Source: Suillus spraguei
Lineage: Eukaryota > Basidiomycota > Agaricomycetes > Boletales > Suillaceae
DNA: 64,000 nt
NCBI GenBank assembly: GCA_016800925.1
Contig: JABCPU010000069.1
Coordinates: 161,737-225,736 of the forward strand
Direction of reading: 5' to 3'
Below the pieces are notes generated by a model, which saw nothing but the letters and a program-made list of their open reading frames with translations, was not told the DNA's origin and did not search any database. Positions 33,559 through 45,141 of this stretch are shown here, piece by piece (within the stretch, counting starts at the first letter, position 1; each line of letters begins with the position of its first letter). Made by a program: the position numbers and the translations under genes.

Positions 33559-35484
33559 TTATTCTTGAATCTCCATCACAACCCACTTGCGCGTCAGCAA
33601 ATTAAAGACGCTTCCAAAAATCAAAGTCATGAGCGTACAGCTGAGGATAATGACGTTATAGGGCATGCTGAAATCTGGGGTGGGGAGGTCGACAAGGAGT
33701 GTCGGGGTATAAATTCTCTCCCAATTATAACTCAAAGAAGTGTCGTGAGACGATTGAGGGAGTGGGAAAAACACGGCGCCTGGTAAATCCCAACCTCTCA
33801 TCGCATCGGGTGGATGTTCGGTATATTTCAGAAAAGCTTTGCTGACCTCCATGGAAATTTTGAGTGTGGTCTTCGGTGGAATTCTGAGGACAGCTTGCAA
33901 CATCGAGGGAGAGGGGCGGTCATTAGATTGTGGTGAAGGTGGATGATATTTTAGTCCTGAAAGTAAGTCGCCTGTATACACAAGGTAATCAGCAAAGATA
34001 GTCTTCTTATGACCGTAAGTCATACTCCGTATCTGTGAGTTTATTTCGACTTTTAAAGTGTGCATCCACAGCGTAAGGAGTGCAGGCATCATCTCGAGAT
34101 AACCTGTTGATATCTCCTGAGGAGAATTGTTGGTCACAGAAACAGATAGAACGCCTCGTGTTTGTGTTGTACCATGAATTGTTCGTTTCACGCTAAGCGG
34201 AGTGACCGGTGTTAATGGTGGCAGTGCTGTATCGATGAAGCATCAGCAAGCTGGTTGTATGGACAAGGAAGGACTCACGATACTGGAAGCTATGCTCACT
34301 CGGCCAGTACATGGCAATGTTGGACGGAATTGTGAAATTAGGTGCTTTGACACGTTATTGGTTCAAATTTATTGCAGGAAAATTCCTGTGACAACGCACA
34401 GGAAGATAAGTCATAAATGGCTAAACCATCGACATGGACGGGATTTTCAGGGGTGATTTGGTAGTCCTTGCCATCCGGTAGAACAACAGTAATAGAACTG
34501 GAACTCGCTACCGGGCATGATTGTTCGATGGAGCGATCAAACAGTAACTGAAGATTCCAGTCTGTCAACATTGTCAGTAATGGTAATACCATAAATCAGT
34601 TCCTAGCTCACCTCGTCTCTTTCCTGTGCTTGTTCGCACTGGATTGAATACCGCTTGTAAGGTCAGTTTTAATTCTACACCAGTGTCCTCCTTCCATGTC
34701 ACGTGAACCCCCATGCCGTGCCAGTCCGCATCAAATACTTTCTGAGGATTGAGAAGTGCAGCAAGCCCTGCATGGCTCTTGCACGGAAGTAGTTTCAAGA
34801 AAGGTGTTAAATTCTCTGTGCAGACGTTTTCTGAAGGAAGTGAGGCGTGCCGAAGTTCGTGTGGGGAAAAAGTAGGGGTAGATCCGGATAAAGGGAAGGC
34901 GACCGTCGGTGACAATGTTCGTCTGGAATCTAGCGACCCAAGAGAAGCACAAAAGAGTCCTGAAAGTGCGTTTCGAAGACCAGACCATCGTTCATCCACT
35001 CTGCGGATTGAATGAGTGAACAAGATCAACAACTATTCCTTGAGCATACACACGTCGTTACCTCGCTAGCGCCCATCCAAGCCCATAGCTCAGCTCCAGT
35101 GCCGACACCGGCTTCATGAGGATGCCCCCAGTTGTCATAATTCCATTTTCCAGCGTTGAGAGTCAGGTGCAGCTCGGTGATCGCATACTCGCGCAGGATT
35201 TGTCCAAGAGTCAGTGGGAACAGGGCGTAGTGCTGAGCTGCGCAACTCTTGTAGTTCAGGAGTAAAAAAACGACGGCAGACTCACATTCATCTAGTTGTC
35301 CCAAGGCATTAGGATTTCGTGGAACTGCACTCTCTAGAACAGTCACAAAAGAGAACGTTGTTGATACTCGCCCATCTCTGAGTGGTTGTACGCGGAGATC
35401 TTCCCTATAATTTTCCCCCCGGTACAGAGCAAAGGATGTAATACACAGGTGAGCTAAGAAAATCCAGACTGATGCACGATGCAT
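33559..35484 (-). CDS. GPI16: GPI transamidase subunit GPI16 / PIG-T
   Basis: Subunit of the ER-membrane GPI transamidase complex that transfers GPI anchors to proteins. The N-terminus MHRASVWIFLAHLCITSFAL is a clear signal peptide (start 35484). Conserved luminal motifs follow: HYALFPLTLGQILREYAITE, ELHLTLNAGKWNYDNWG and GTGAELWAWMG. The C-terminal exon (33559-34191) has the family hallmark TPTLLVDLPTPDFSMPYNVI, a membrane segment (VIILSCTLMTLIFGSVFNLL) and a short basic tail. At least three small introns. No lesion seen. The length of roughly 550-600 residues fits the family. Confidence 0.92.
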
Positions 35485-35686
35485 TGGTCTACAACTTCAA
35501 GCAGAAAGAACTTCAAAAGTTAAAACACAGGACACTGAAATATCACGTGATTCAACTTATTTGAGATCACTCCGGGTCATGTGATGTTAGTTGATTGCCT
35601 ATGTTACGTACGGCGATTTTTCAAATCAGTGGCACTGATGACACCGTCCGTCCTTCTATCTATGTGGCGAAACCTATTCTTCACCA

Positions 35687-36771
35687 TCATGTCGGATTCA
35701 TCGTCGCACTCCAGACTATCCTCCACCCCATCTTACCATTTGGACCTATCGCCTCTTTCAGGATGGCCTCTGTCTTGAAAGGACCTGCATCTTCCCAGAG
35801 CTTATTCCAGCTCTCAGGATCATAACAATGCATATCCACTGTCCTACCAAACATTTCCTCCCGCATGATACCCTTCTTCGGAAGTCCGACATGAGCTCCA
35901 AATATAATGCTCCCTGGCACAGGAGACAGCAAAGCAGCTACGGCACGGACGAGTGATGCCTGTTGCTCTGCAGAAAATAAGTGAAATATGGATGATGCAT
36001 GGATGGCCGTAACTTCGCCATGCAAATCATTCAGTGAGGCGACCGAGGACAAGTCAAGTGGTGACCTTGACGTAAGCCTAGACTCAGATGATAAAAAGGT
36101 CGGATCAAAAAAGTCACCCGCAATGAACTGCGAGGGGAAAGATGTCGGAGTAGATCGGAAAAGGACATGACCGAGGTCCCAAAATTCTGTCGTTATAAAG
36201 TCTCAGTTTAAATGTACATTTCTCTTTATTTGCGCAGGGAGGTAACTATCGTGGGACATACCTTGCCTGAGATCGGTACATATTATTCGGGTGATCGGCC
36301 AGCCATCTGCGACTGCCTTGCGTGCATCATTGCCAACTGATATGATGGAGTCCATGACCATCATCTACCAGAATAAACCGAATGCACATACAGCAACATC
36401 CAAGATCCAAAAGCAGTGGGTTTCTGGAATCACGACCTAGCTGAAGCACACTTTGGTACTTTGGGTGTTGCGAAATTCTGAGTCTGGGATACGTGTCAAT
36501 CATAAAATAAATCTTCCACAAGTAAAGCATACTTTGTGAATCCGAAGGTGTAAATACAGTTGTACGGCGCCACCTACGCAGACATAAAACTCAATCTACG
36601 TCGACCAAAGTTATCACTAACCGCGAAAGCTTTTGCTTGAACAGCGAGGATGTGGCGCTTCAGGTCATCCTCTTCGGTGATGCCTGTTTGTTGCTGGAAG
36701 AACTCGAGTGCAGGGGGGTCCAGCCCGCCGTAGAGGCTAGGATCTAATGAAATGTTATCGGCGGAAGTCAT
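35687..36771 (-). CDS. Class I SAM-dependent methyltransferase
   Basis: Start at MTSADNISLDPSLYGGLDPP (36771; an ATG six codons upstream is possible). The N-terminal part has ALEFFQQQTGITEEDDLKRH. Motif I is at LLLDLGCC (near 36410), split by an intron. EFWDLGHVLFRSTPTSFPS, FIAGDFFDPTF and the later AIHASSIFHLF belong to the Rossmann core. The C-terminal exon ends ..IVWSATMNPT at 35687. This arrangement resembles small fungal methyltransferases often found in secondary-metabolite gene sets, but no partner biosynthetic genes lie here apart from the dead P450. The substrate is unknown. Confidence 0.8.
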
Positions 36772-37920
36772 AAGATATAAACAATACAATCCACTTACAT
36801 AAATATGACTGGTGTCACATGCGTCATTGCACTTTGCTTAAACCAGGATATTATGTCAGGCACTATAAATAGGTACCGCAAATCAATTTCGAGTTTTCCT
36901 GACGCCAACTATCCTTGAGCTTGGGCTTCAATTGGGCTTGGGGGCTAGTATACTAGATATATGTTAAGGGTCAATCCAAATAGCTATATAGGCCCAAGGA
37001 GGTCCGCCTTTGTACGTGGGTGTGTCAATGCCCGATATGGGTACACTTACTCCGTCCCCCCCTTCCTCTCAGGCCATCCATCCACCCCCCTCCATCAGGT
37101 CGCATAAGGCCATTCAGCGTGAAATATGAGCGTAAGAATGAATGTCATGACTCAGAATAGTGGACGCGGAGACCTGAAATGTATTCACGATCGTTCAAGA
37201 GCAACTTCAGTCTCCGAGCACCGAAGTATGCAAGTGGGAAGAAGAGAATTGGTCCAGATCAATATCGTTGTTCTTGTCACTCGGCAGTCATGGCCTAGAT
37301 GACATCCCTGTTCTTTCCGCCCTCGAGACACGACCACGTATTGTGTCTAACGCGAGGCAGGTAGGTCCGCCGCATTTCGATGATAGGGATGAAGACGACC
37401 CTGATGGGCGATCATTAAGGTGCAAGTCACGCATATTTCGTTTATCCACCACAGAGAAACGTAAATTGCGTTTCCCCCCATTGATACCGCGGCAGTTCCA
37501 AGAGTGCAGGTTCTGGTCTCACAGTGCAACAATTGATGCTACGCGATGTGATGGGCCCATCCTGCTGCTTGTCTGCTGAGGATCATCGCTGGCAGTAAGC
37601 TCCCAAGATGTCAAAAACAGTATGCAAAAGCGCCTGGCTCGTGATGATGATAACGTTTGTTAGTAATAACCTATATGCGGACCATGAGCAAGCAGTCCGG
37701 AACCAAATATCTGCATGGAAACGACTGCACCAGTATTCTGAGATATTACAAATACCTCATAAAAATACTGCTCTCAACAAGGGCCCATGAACTTGCTTGT
37801 TAACATGGTAGACTCGGAGACGTCAAGTGCAATTTAATTTTTCAGCCACCATAGTTATTTGTAATTATTTGGCACACTGGTTTCTTTCTAACCATACATT
37901 TGAACGGCTACTTGACCGCG
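36772..37920. other. Intergenic region, no gene recognised
   Basis: Probably holds the promoters of the divergent methyltransferase (-) and SWI3-like gene (+). A C-rich run lies near 37050-37090. Short frames (37268-37579, 37608-37790) have no recognisable content. Confidence 0.4.
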
Positions 37921-40069
37921 ATGGACTCACCAAAACGCACAGGCTCGCCGTCATCGACGTCAGAGGCGAAACGAATCAAGTTAACAGTTCCTCAGAAAAG
38001 TCAAGGCGCTTCTCCCGTAGAACCTGAGTCCGCTCCGGGAAAGCGCAGCGAACTTGACCCAATTCAAGGCGGAGATATTGGCAACCTTCCACCTGATACT
38101 GGCGAAACTACATCAGCGGAGAATGGCTCAGGTGTGATTAGGGTGCTGAAGGAGGGAGACGGAGACGAGGATGCTGGAGACGTGTCGATGGGGGAAGCAG
38201 CTGATGAAGAAGCGGAGTCCGGAGACGACAACGATGATGAAGACCCTGCACAACTAGAGGCTACTCGCTTGCGACTGGAGGACCAAGCAAGAAAGTATCT
38301 CGCAGCGCAGACACACGATGTTGTTATTCCGTCCTACTCTGCATGGTTCGACATGTCCAAGATTCACCCCGTCGAACGACGCGCACTCCCAGAGTTTTTC
38401 AACTCAAGAAACCGCTCCAAAACGCCTTCCATATATAAAGATTATCGCGACTTTATGATTAACACGTATCGTCTCCGGCCGACGGAGTATTTGACTGTCA
38501 CTGCATGCCGGAGAAACTTGGCAGGTGACGTGTGCGCGATAATGCGCGTGCATGCATTCCTGGAGCAGTGGGGTTTGATCAACTATCAGGTGCGAATGAC
38601 AAAAATGTCGTCTGAGCACTTTGTAATGACTAAGTACTCTTAAGATTGACCCAGAGGCGCGACCAGCCGCGCTTGCACCACCTTTCACCGGTCATTTCCG
38701 CGTAATCCTCGACACGCCTCGGGGCATGCAGTCATTACACCCTGGAACTCGCCCTACTATCGCACATCCAGCAGCAGCAATGAATGGTGCCCCGAAGCCA
38801 ATACAACAACACAGTGGCTCTAGTTTAGCATCACTTGAGCTGCGGAATTCAATCTACCAGACGACATCCAAAGCATCACGCGCGGTAACTTCTACCGAGG
38901 CGAGTGCGCTCGCGAATGGTGTATCATCAAAAGGGAACATGTCATACCAGTGCGACACCTGTGGGACAGATTGCACCGCACTGCGGTATCACTCGTTGAA
39001 AGTGAAAGACTTCGAGCTGTGTGGTCCGTGCTACCTCGACGGGCGTTTCCCGTCGACAATGTTTAGCGGAGACTTTGTGAAGCTCATGTCTAGTCCCCCT
39101 GGTGTAAGCCATGGTGGGACCGACGATGACTGGACAGACCAGGAGGTGCTCTTATTACTGGAAGGTATCGAGATGTTTGACGATGACTGGAGCGCAATCG
39201 AGGACCATGTGGGGACGCGTACGTCTCAACAGTGTATCAGGAAGTTCCTGGCTCTGCCAATTGAGGACCCGTACATAGCCTCGGAGGGCGACACGGGTCC
39301 ACTAAGGTTTGGGCGGATCCCTTTCGAACAGGCAGATAACCCTGTTATGAGCGTGGTCGCCTTCCTTGCTGGTGTTGTTGGCTCAGGGGTTGCCGCTGAA
39401 GCGGCAAAGACCGCCATGCACGCTTTGACAAACGGTGCCCCAAGAGAAGGTACAGAGAATACACTTGATGAGAAAGGAGAGTCTGGTGACAAAAAGGGTG
39501 CGGAAGGTGACGCTGCCATGGACGAGGATGTTTCCAATGCATCTATGGCAGCAAACACTGAACCGGAGACCAACACTCTATCAAATACGGAGGGGGCGGA
39601 AGATGTATCCACCGACACCACGAAAATGGCGAAGCTGCAGTCCAAATTGCCCCAGTCGCATGTCGTGCGCGCCGCTCAGCTTGCTCTTAAGTCTTCTGCA
39701 AAAGCTGCTCAGAGCCTGGCAGACGCTGAAGACGCCCATATCCGCTCGACCCTTTCGTCTCTAATCAAACTCACGCTCACAAAACTTGAGCTTAAAACAT
39801 CTCAATTCGAGGAGTTGGAGGAGGTTTTGGAAGAAGAAAGAAAAGGTCTTGAAAGTGCCCGGATGGCCCTTGTGAATGAGCGTGTTAACCTCAAGCGTAT
39901 GCTTGATGGTGTGAGGAGTGAACTGGCGAAGAACGGTCGGACATCCATCCCTCCAACCAACTTAGGTACGACGGGTCAGGGGACGATTGCAACTGAGGTA
40001 TTGTCTAACACTTCGCTGGAGGGGGATGCAGGGCCTCGGAATGATGGAGAGTTTGTCCAGTTGACGTGA
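37921..40069 (+). CDS. SWI3/RSC8-type chromatin remodelling subunit (SWIRM, ZZ, SANT)
   Basis: Core scaffold of a SWI/SNF or RSC nucleosome-remodelling complex in the nucleus. The predicted protein is about 697 residues: an acidic, disordered N-terminus; a SWIRM domain near 130-225 ([38 protein letters not shown]); a ZZ-type zinc finger near 322-365 ([24 protein letters not shown]); a SANT domain near 384-430 ([20 protein letters not shown]); and a long C-terminal coiled coil near 600-645 ([18 protein letters not shown]). A single 55 bp intron (38590-38644) lies directly after SWIRM. Start at [10 protein letters not shown]; an upstream in-frame ATG at 37900 would add seven residues. No lesion. 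Confidence 0.92.
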
Positions 40070-40598
40070 TGGAATTGTAGGATATGTTAATTATATTCGT
40101 TCGTGTGTTTGACGCAGCTCCTTGCGTAGCTTTCATTTTCATCTTTAAGTGTATGATAGACTAATTATTTTCTGATGGACCTGAGCTGAAGTTCATTATG
40201 ATTGTCACGATCTTACTCCAGTCCTCGGGTGCAAGGGCTCTCGAGGCGGGCATTTCTACATACTAGTCTCCTCCAGGCAAATCTTAGACTCGACCGAAAA
40301 TAGTGGGCTCTCCGGGCATTTCTCGCTAAAAGGATTACCTGGATGTATAGTAGATGATAATCCGGCCAGCGAAAGTACCCCATCGTAGCATGCATATTTC
40401 ATCGAGAGAGCAAAAGCTACTAAAGAGACCACACTAATCCTTACTATGCAACACCTGAGACACGAAATAACTAATATTCCGGAAACCCTGGTAAAGAAGG
40501 TCAATGATCCTGCATGTATGATAAAAATACTAATTGCTCTAGAGAACTTTTCGGAAGAGAACTATCAAACACCTTCCTTTTCAGGAGAAACCTGAAGT
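40070..40598. other. Intergenic region
   Basis: 3' flank of the SWI3-like gene and promoter of the next gene. No gene recognised. Confidence 0.4.
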
Positions 40599-42665
40599 TT
40601 GCTCTTGCCATTAGGACCAGCTCATGATTTTTGTACTTTACTAGGTGAAAAAGACAGAGTCCATACTGCACTTTACATGGCAACATGGATACTTGGTCAA
40701 TCACCTTGGCTGCATGCTAGCCGTGTGCGCTTACGCCTGGATTTCCTTCCACCAAAAGTTTGGTCTCAAGCACGTAACAGGCTCAATGCGTCTCTTGCTC
40801 TTTCGACGCAGTCACCATCATCCATCGAAGTCGAACATATGCCTCTTCCACGTCAAGCACCTGACATGTCGGTGTTTGAGGAGATGACTGCCGAGTATAC
40901 CTTGGCCGTGTCTCAGAGTTCATCTGCCTACACGCCACAGACTTCTTCTGGCACCCTCGTAAATCTAATACGTACAGGGAACTACGCAGTTGCGGAATCG
41001 TTGCGGAAAGAGATGGTGGATATTAAGATGCCCGTTCAACCTAATGCTATCTACGAACGGGCAGCGAAAGCTGTTCTTCAAACGAAGGGGCTCAAAAATC
41101 GAGGGGAAGCATTTTCAGCATGGCTTTCGTTGGTGCCCACTGCAATGGAACAATGGAGTTCATTCAAGGATATCCGCCAGCAACTCTTTCGTGGATCGAA
41201 CTACTTTAATATCTCGCTTATCATGCGGTTCGGTCTCGTTATGGCGTCAAAAGGTTATATCGCTAGTGATGCACAATCGCAAGTGTTGAGCACCCTTGCC
41301 CGCTATGCGAGTCCTGCCACAACCGAGAGCTATATTTTACAGCTGGAAACGGTGGTAGATCGTCTCTCGAAAACTGGTCACGTGGAAGTTACTCCAGAAC
41401 AATGGGCAAGAATCTACAGCCTCGTCATTAGAAATCAGGTGCTGGCTGGCCGAGGGGAGCACGCCCTTCAGCTTGCACGCGTTGCCGCATCACGCGAACG
41501 TCAAGTCACAGACTTTACGTTTAGATTCCTCCTAGAGCATTCCCAAGACGAGGCATTTACAGCCAGCGTTCACGGATTACGCGAACAAATATCCAGCAAT
41601 CCTTACAGCATCCCAGATGTTTGGGGTAAGCGCATTTGTTCCCACACAGATACCCTTGCGCTAGCTTCCCGTTTGCGTTACCTCCGACGTGCTATCATCT
41701 CGACGAACCCTCCCACTGCTTACTCCCTTTCCGACTTCATGAATGCCTACCATGCCACCGGGCGTACACGCGCCTTACTTTCTTTGCGGAAAAAAGCGTT
41801 CCAGCACTCTCACAAAGCCAAATCCCTATGGGTTATGGCGGAGATGCTTTACCACCGCTCCCGCAACGAGCCCCAACTTGTCCTTGTAGTTTTTGCATAC
41901 CATTTCCACATGATCGGCGTCCCTCGCAGAACTATTTTGAAAATCATGAGGCTAATATCCAAGCGCCGTGCTCAGCTTTCCCAAAGAACATCGCTTCCAA
42001 AGCATATGCTAAACCGTCAATATGACATCTCAGAGAAGCTATGGCCGACACCCTACCACACCGCTCTCGTCTGGGAAGCTCTCGTTTGGTCAACGCCAGA
42101 AAGCGACCACGACCGCATGTACAAATATCTCCTCGCCATCGCAGATTCCAGCGCATCCCAGAAGCCTATTTCTGACCCTGACTCTAAATTCGCCCCATCA
42201 TTACTGCAGCTGCCAAGGCGCACAGTTGACGCAGCTCATTTTTCGCCTTTTGTAAAGTTACATGCGAAACGCGGCCGGCCAGAGCGGGCTGCAGGCGTCT
42301 TGAAGGATATGGTGAGGTTCGGGTTGAGTCCTGGGGTTGTGCAGTGGAGTATTGTGGCCAGAGGGTTTGCTGAGTATGGGGATCCGGCCGTAGCGGTCTC
42401 TATAATCGAACGGCTTGAGGAACATGATGGGTCGCGGGTTCGGGCAGGCGTGAGTGGTGATCATGCGGACCGAACGCCGTCGATCCTGGACATTGGACTT
42501 TATACGAACGTGCTTAGAGGGTTCGTCCTTGCAAGGAGATTGGAACATGCCCAGGATACGGAGCAGAGGATTCGACAGAGATTTGAATATGTCGATGGCG
42601 AGTTGAGGGCCACGGATGATGCGCTGCGTCTGTTGCGGAACCTTGAGAGACAGATGGCGAATTGA
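40599..42665 (+). CDS. Pentatricopeptide-like helical repeat protein, probably mitochondrial
   Basis: An uninterrupted frame of 688 codons. The middle and C-terminal parts show helix-pair repeats of PPR type, clearest in RPERAAGVLKDMVRFGLSPG followed by VVQWSIVARGFAEYGDPAVA and then DIGLYTNVLRGFVLARRLEH. If translation starts at the internal ATG 40677, the protein begins MATWILGQSPWLHASRVRLR, an Arg-rich, acid-poor stretch like a mitochondrial targeting peptide; I favour that start but list the longest frame. Fungal PPR proteins act in mitochondrial RNA processing or translation; the RNA target is unknown. The function is inferred from fold only. Confidence 0.75.
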   Translation: MLLPLGPAHDFCTLLGEKDRVHTALYMATWILGQSPWLHASRVRLRLDFLPPKVWSQARNRLNASLALSTQSPSSIEVEHMPLPRQAPDMSVFEEMTAEYTLAVSQSSSAYTPQTSSGTLVNLIRTGNYAVAESLRKEMVDIKMPVQPNAIYERAAKAVLQTKGLKNRGEAFSAWLSLVPTAMEQWSSFKDIRQQLFRGSNYFNISLIMRFGLVMASKGYIASDAQSQVLSTLARYASPATTESYILQLETVVDRLSKTGHVEVTPEQWARIYSLVIRNQVLAGRGEHALQLARVAASRERQVTDFTFRFLLEHSQDEAFTASVHGLREQISSNPYSIPDVWGKRICSHTDTLALASRLRYLRRAIISTNPPTAYSLSDFMNAYHATGRTRALLSLRKKAFQHSHKAKSLWVMAEMLYHRSRNEPQLVLVVFAYHFHMIGVPRRTILKIMRLISKRRAQLSQRTSLPKHMLNRQYDISEKLWPTPYHTALVWEALVWSTPESDHDRMYKYLLAIADSSASQKPISDPDSKFAPSLLQLPRRTVDAAHFSPFVKLHAKRGRPERAAGVLKDMVRFGLSPGVVQWSIVARGFAEYGDPAVAVSIIERLEEHDGSRVRAGVSGDHADRTPSILDIGLYTNVLRGFVLARRLEHAQDTEQRIRQRFEYVDGELRATDDALRLLRNLERQMAN

Positions 42666-43099
42666 TGGAGGCGGTACGAGTATTTTCTGATTGTTCTATT
42701 ACCATAGGAGTTCAAAATGCTTTACAGCCTCTGGTCCTAGGCGCATTCACTGACAAATGGAGTTGCGCTGTCACAACGTTGCCAGAAATCTCCTGTCGTA
42801 CACGGTTTGATCCCGCATCTACACGGCGGTAAATTAGCAAATAGGATGACACGGGGCGTAATCTCTTCGAGTTGTCCTAGCCATGTGTCCTACCTCAGGA
42901 CAATCCAGAAGCATCCTGGTTTATACTGACCACCGTGGATGAATCGATCCCCCCTCTCAAAAACGTACGCGAGTCACGAGTCTGGGTTCAGGGTCTAGGC
43001 ACGATGGTAGTAAGTACATAATGGATGCTCAACTTCATATTTAAACACCATTATATGATAGTATATCTCTATCCGCTGCTTAATTGACCTCCATTAGCC
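42666..43099. other. Intergenic region
   Basis: Promoter region of the MFS gene; nothing else seen. Confidence 0.4.
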
Positions 43100-45141
43100 A
43101 TGTCCACACCTCAGTTTGCCAGTGATGAAACTGCAAAGCAGGCTCCCGAAAGCGATTTAAAACCCGTCAAAAGCACTGGAAATCCCAGTCTTGTCGTTCC
43201 CTCGGATACGCCAGGTTTTCCCGAAGGTGGTTTTACAGCTTGGGGCACAGTGCTGGGCGCGTAAGTGCTTCTGTCTACGTATCGATCGCTGCATATTTAC
43301 CGCGGCCATTAAGTTTCTTGATCCAATTCTGTGGCTTTGGGTAAATTTGATTCAGCATTTATGGGCCCAAACTACTAACGACGTTCGAGATATACCGCTG
43401 CTTACGGTGTCTTCCAGGGCACGCATATTTATAGATTATCTTACGTGGACGAGCTGACAATCATAATATGCAGACTTTTACGCTCAAAAATACCTAACCA
43501 ATTCCACACCATCTGCCATCGCGTCAGCTCTGGATCTATTTAAGTCGTTTCTTGGCTGCTAATGTTTCCGACATCTACTGTGGTCTAGCTGGATAGGAAG
43601 TGTCAATGCATTCTTAATATCATCAGTTGGTATCGTGTCAGGAAGGATGGTTGACCGGGGCGCATTGTATGCGTGCAAGAAGTCTGTGAAATGCCGTCTC
43701 TGATCATACATTTTCAGCTACCCTATGATGAAAATCGGCTGTCTCCTCCAATGCTTCTTCCTTCTTATGTTGTCCCTCGCAAAGCTAGATGGGTATTATC
43801 AAGCAAGTCTCGTTTTTGTTCATGCGCGACTTCGCTGACCGTATTGCTACGTATGTAGATCTTCCTTTCCCAAGGTCTCGGCTTCGGTATTGCAAAAGGT
43901 CTTACGAATGTTCCCTCCATCGCTGTAGTATCGCATCACTTCCAGCGACGCAGGGCCGTTGCGATGGCAATTGTCGTTGCGGGGGCGTCACTCGGTGGAA
44001 TCTTGTACCCCGTGATGCTTAACCATCTTATCAATGGAAAACTTGGCTTTGCAAATGGTGTCCGTGCAAGTGTGGGCTTGAATAGTGGCCTGCTTTTAAT
44101 TGCAAATTTCCTGATGCGAACGAGGCTTCCACCGCAATCAAAGACCGTCAGCTATACCCGCGTTTTACAAAGCTCGTCGAGAGATGGTGCTTACATTTGT
44201 GCTTGTGTGGGGTGCGTGAATCTTGCAATACTCGATGACATGAACATTAATGTCGCTTTGGCTGCTTAGGATGACTGCTTGCGAAGCTGGATTCTTCTTC
44301 GAAGCCTTTTATCTTCAGCTAGATTCCGCCCTGCATGGTCTAAGCCAAGAATTTTCGTTTTATTCAGTGCGTGTCGGAGACTACTTAAATAATCAAGAAC
44401 TCCTTATCACCCCGACAGCTCACAATATTTCATTCTGGTTCTTTAATTGGAAGACTTACAGCGGGTGTTATCTCTGCCTACGTGGGCATCCCAAACACGA
44501 TTATTAGCTCTTCACTAATATCCTCCGCTGCGATATTTGCAATGATTGGCTTGCATTCTGTGGCTAGTGCAGCTGTGATAGCTGTAAGCTATGGTTTTTT
44601 TTTCCGGCGGCCGTGCGTAGGTTCTTGACGTTCCTCTGACACTCACCGAATTTCAACCCAGCTGTAGCATTGATAGGCCCATTGGTATCGTATCTGACTC
44701 CTGAAATCTCACATATTGGGTAATTACTTGATGTCTGTCTTCGGTTTTCTCTGATACCGCACAAAGTGCACGGATGGGGATATCGTTTGCAGTATCTGGT
44801 AAGTCTGGGTCTAGATTTGGTGGCACCCCGAGTCTTGACATGTATTCACAGGCATCGGATCACTCGTGGGCACGTGGGCCGTTTGTTTTTCTCCACTATC
44901 ACTCACGTTCAATTTAGGTCCACCGATTTGTGGAGCTTTTCTGACGTCACATTACATCTGGTGGAAGGCTGTTATCTTTGCTGGGGCGAGTAAACCATGG
45001 CATGCTGCACTTTTGGTTTTTGGCTAATGCGCTGTCTAGAGCATCGCTACTGGCGGCTGTATCATGTTCGTATGCGTGAAAGTCATCTTGAAGATCCGTC
45101 AAAAGACTTCAAGTGTCTGCTCCAAGGAAGCTAGTGTCTGA
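43100..45141 (+). CDS. MFS transporter, monocarboxylate (MCT)-like
   Basis: Membrane transporter resembling fungal monocarboxylate permeases. Reading exons in order: MSTPQFASDETAKQ; PGFPEGGFTAWGTVLGA (the MCT-type entry to helix 1); FLIQFCGFG, YTAAYGVFQ and DFYAQKYLTN; SWIGSVNAFLI and GIVSGRMVDRGA; MMKIGCLLQCFFLLMLSLAK; GLGFGIAKGLTNVPSIAVVS; FQRRRAVAMAIVVAGASLGG; then FFFEAFYLQLDSALHGLSQE. The end is KIRQKTSSVCSKEASV with TGA at 45139-45141. Introns are short. One appears to use GC-AG borders (43419-43473). Joints checked keep frame. Substrate not predictable. Confidence 0.83.
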
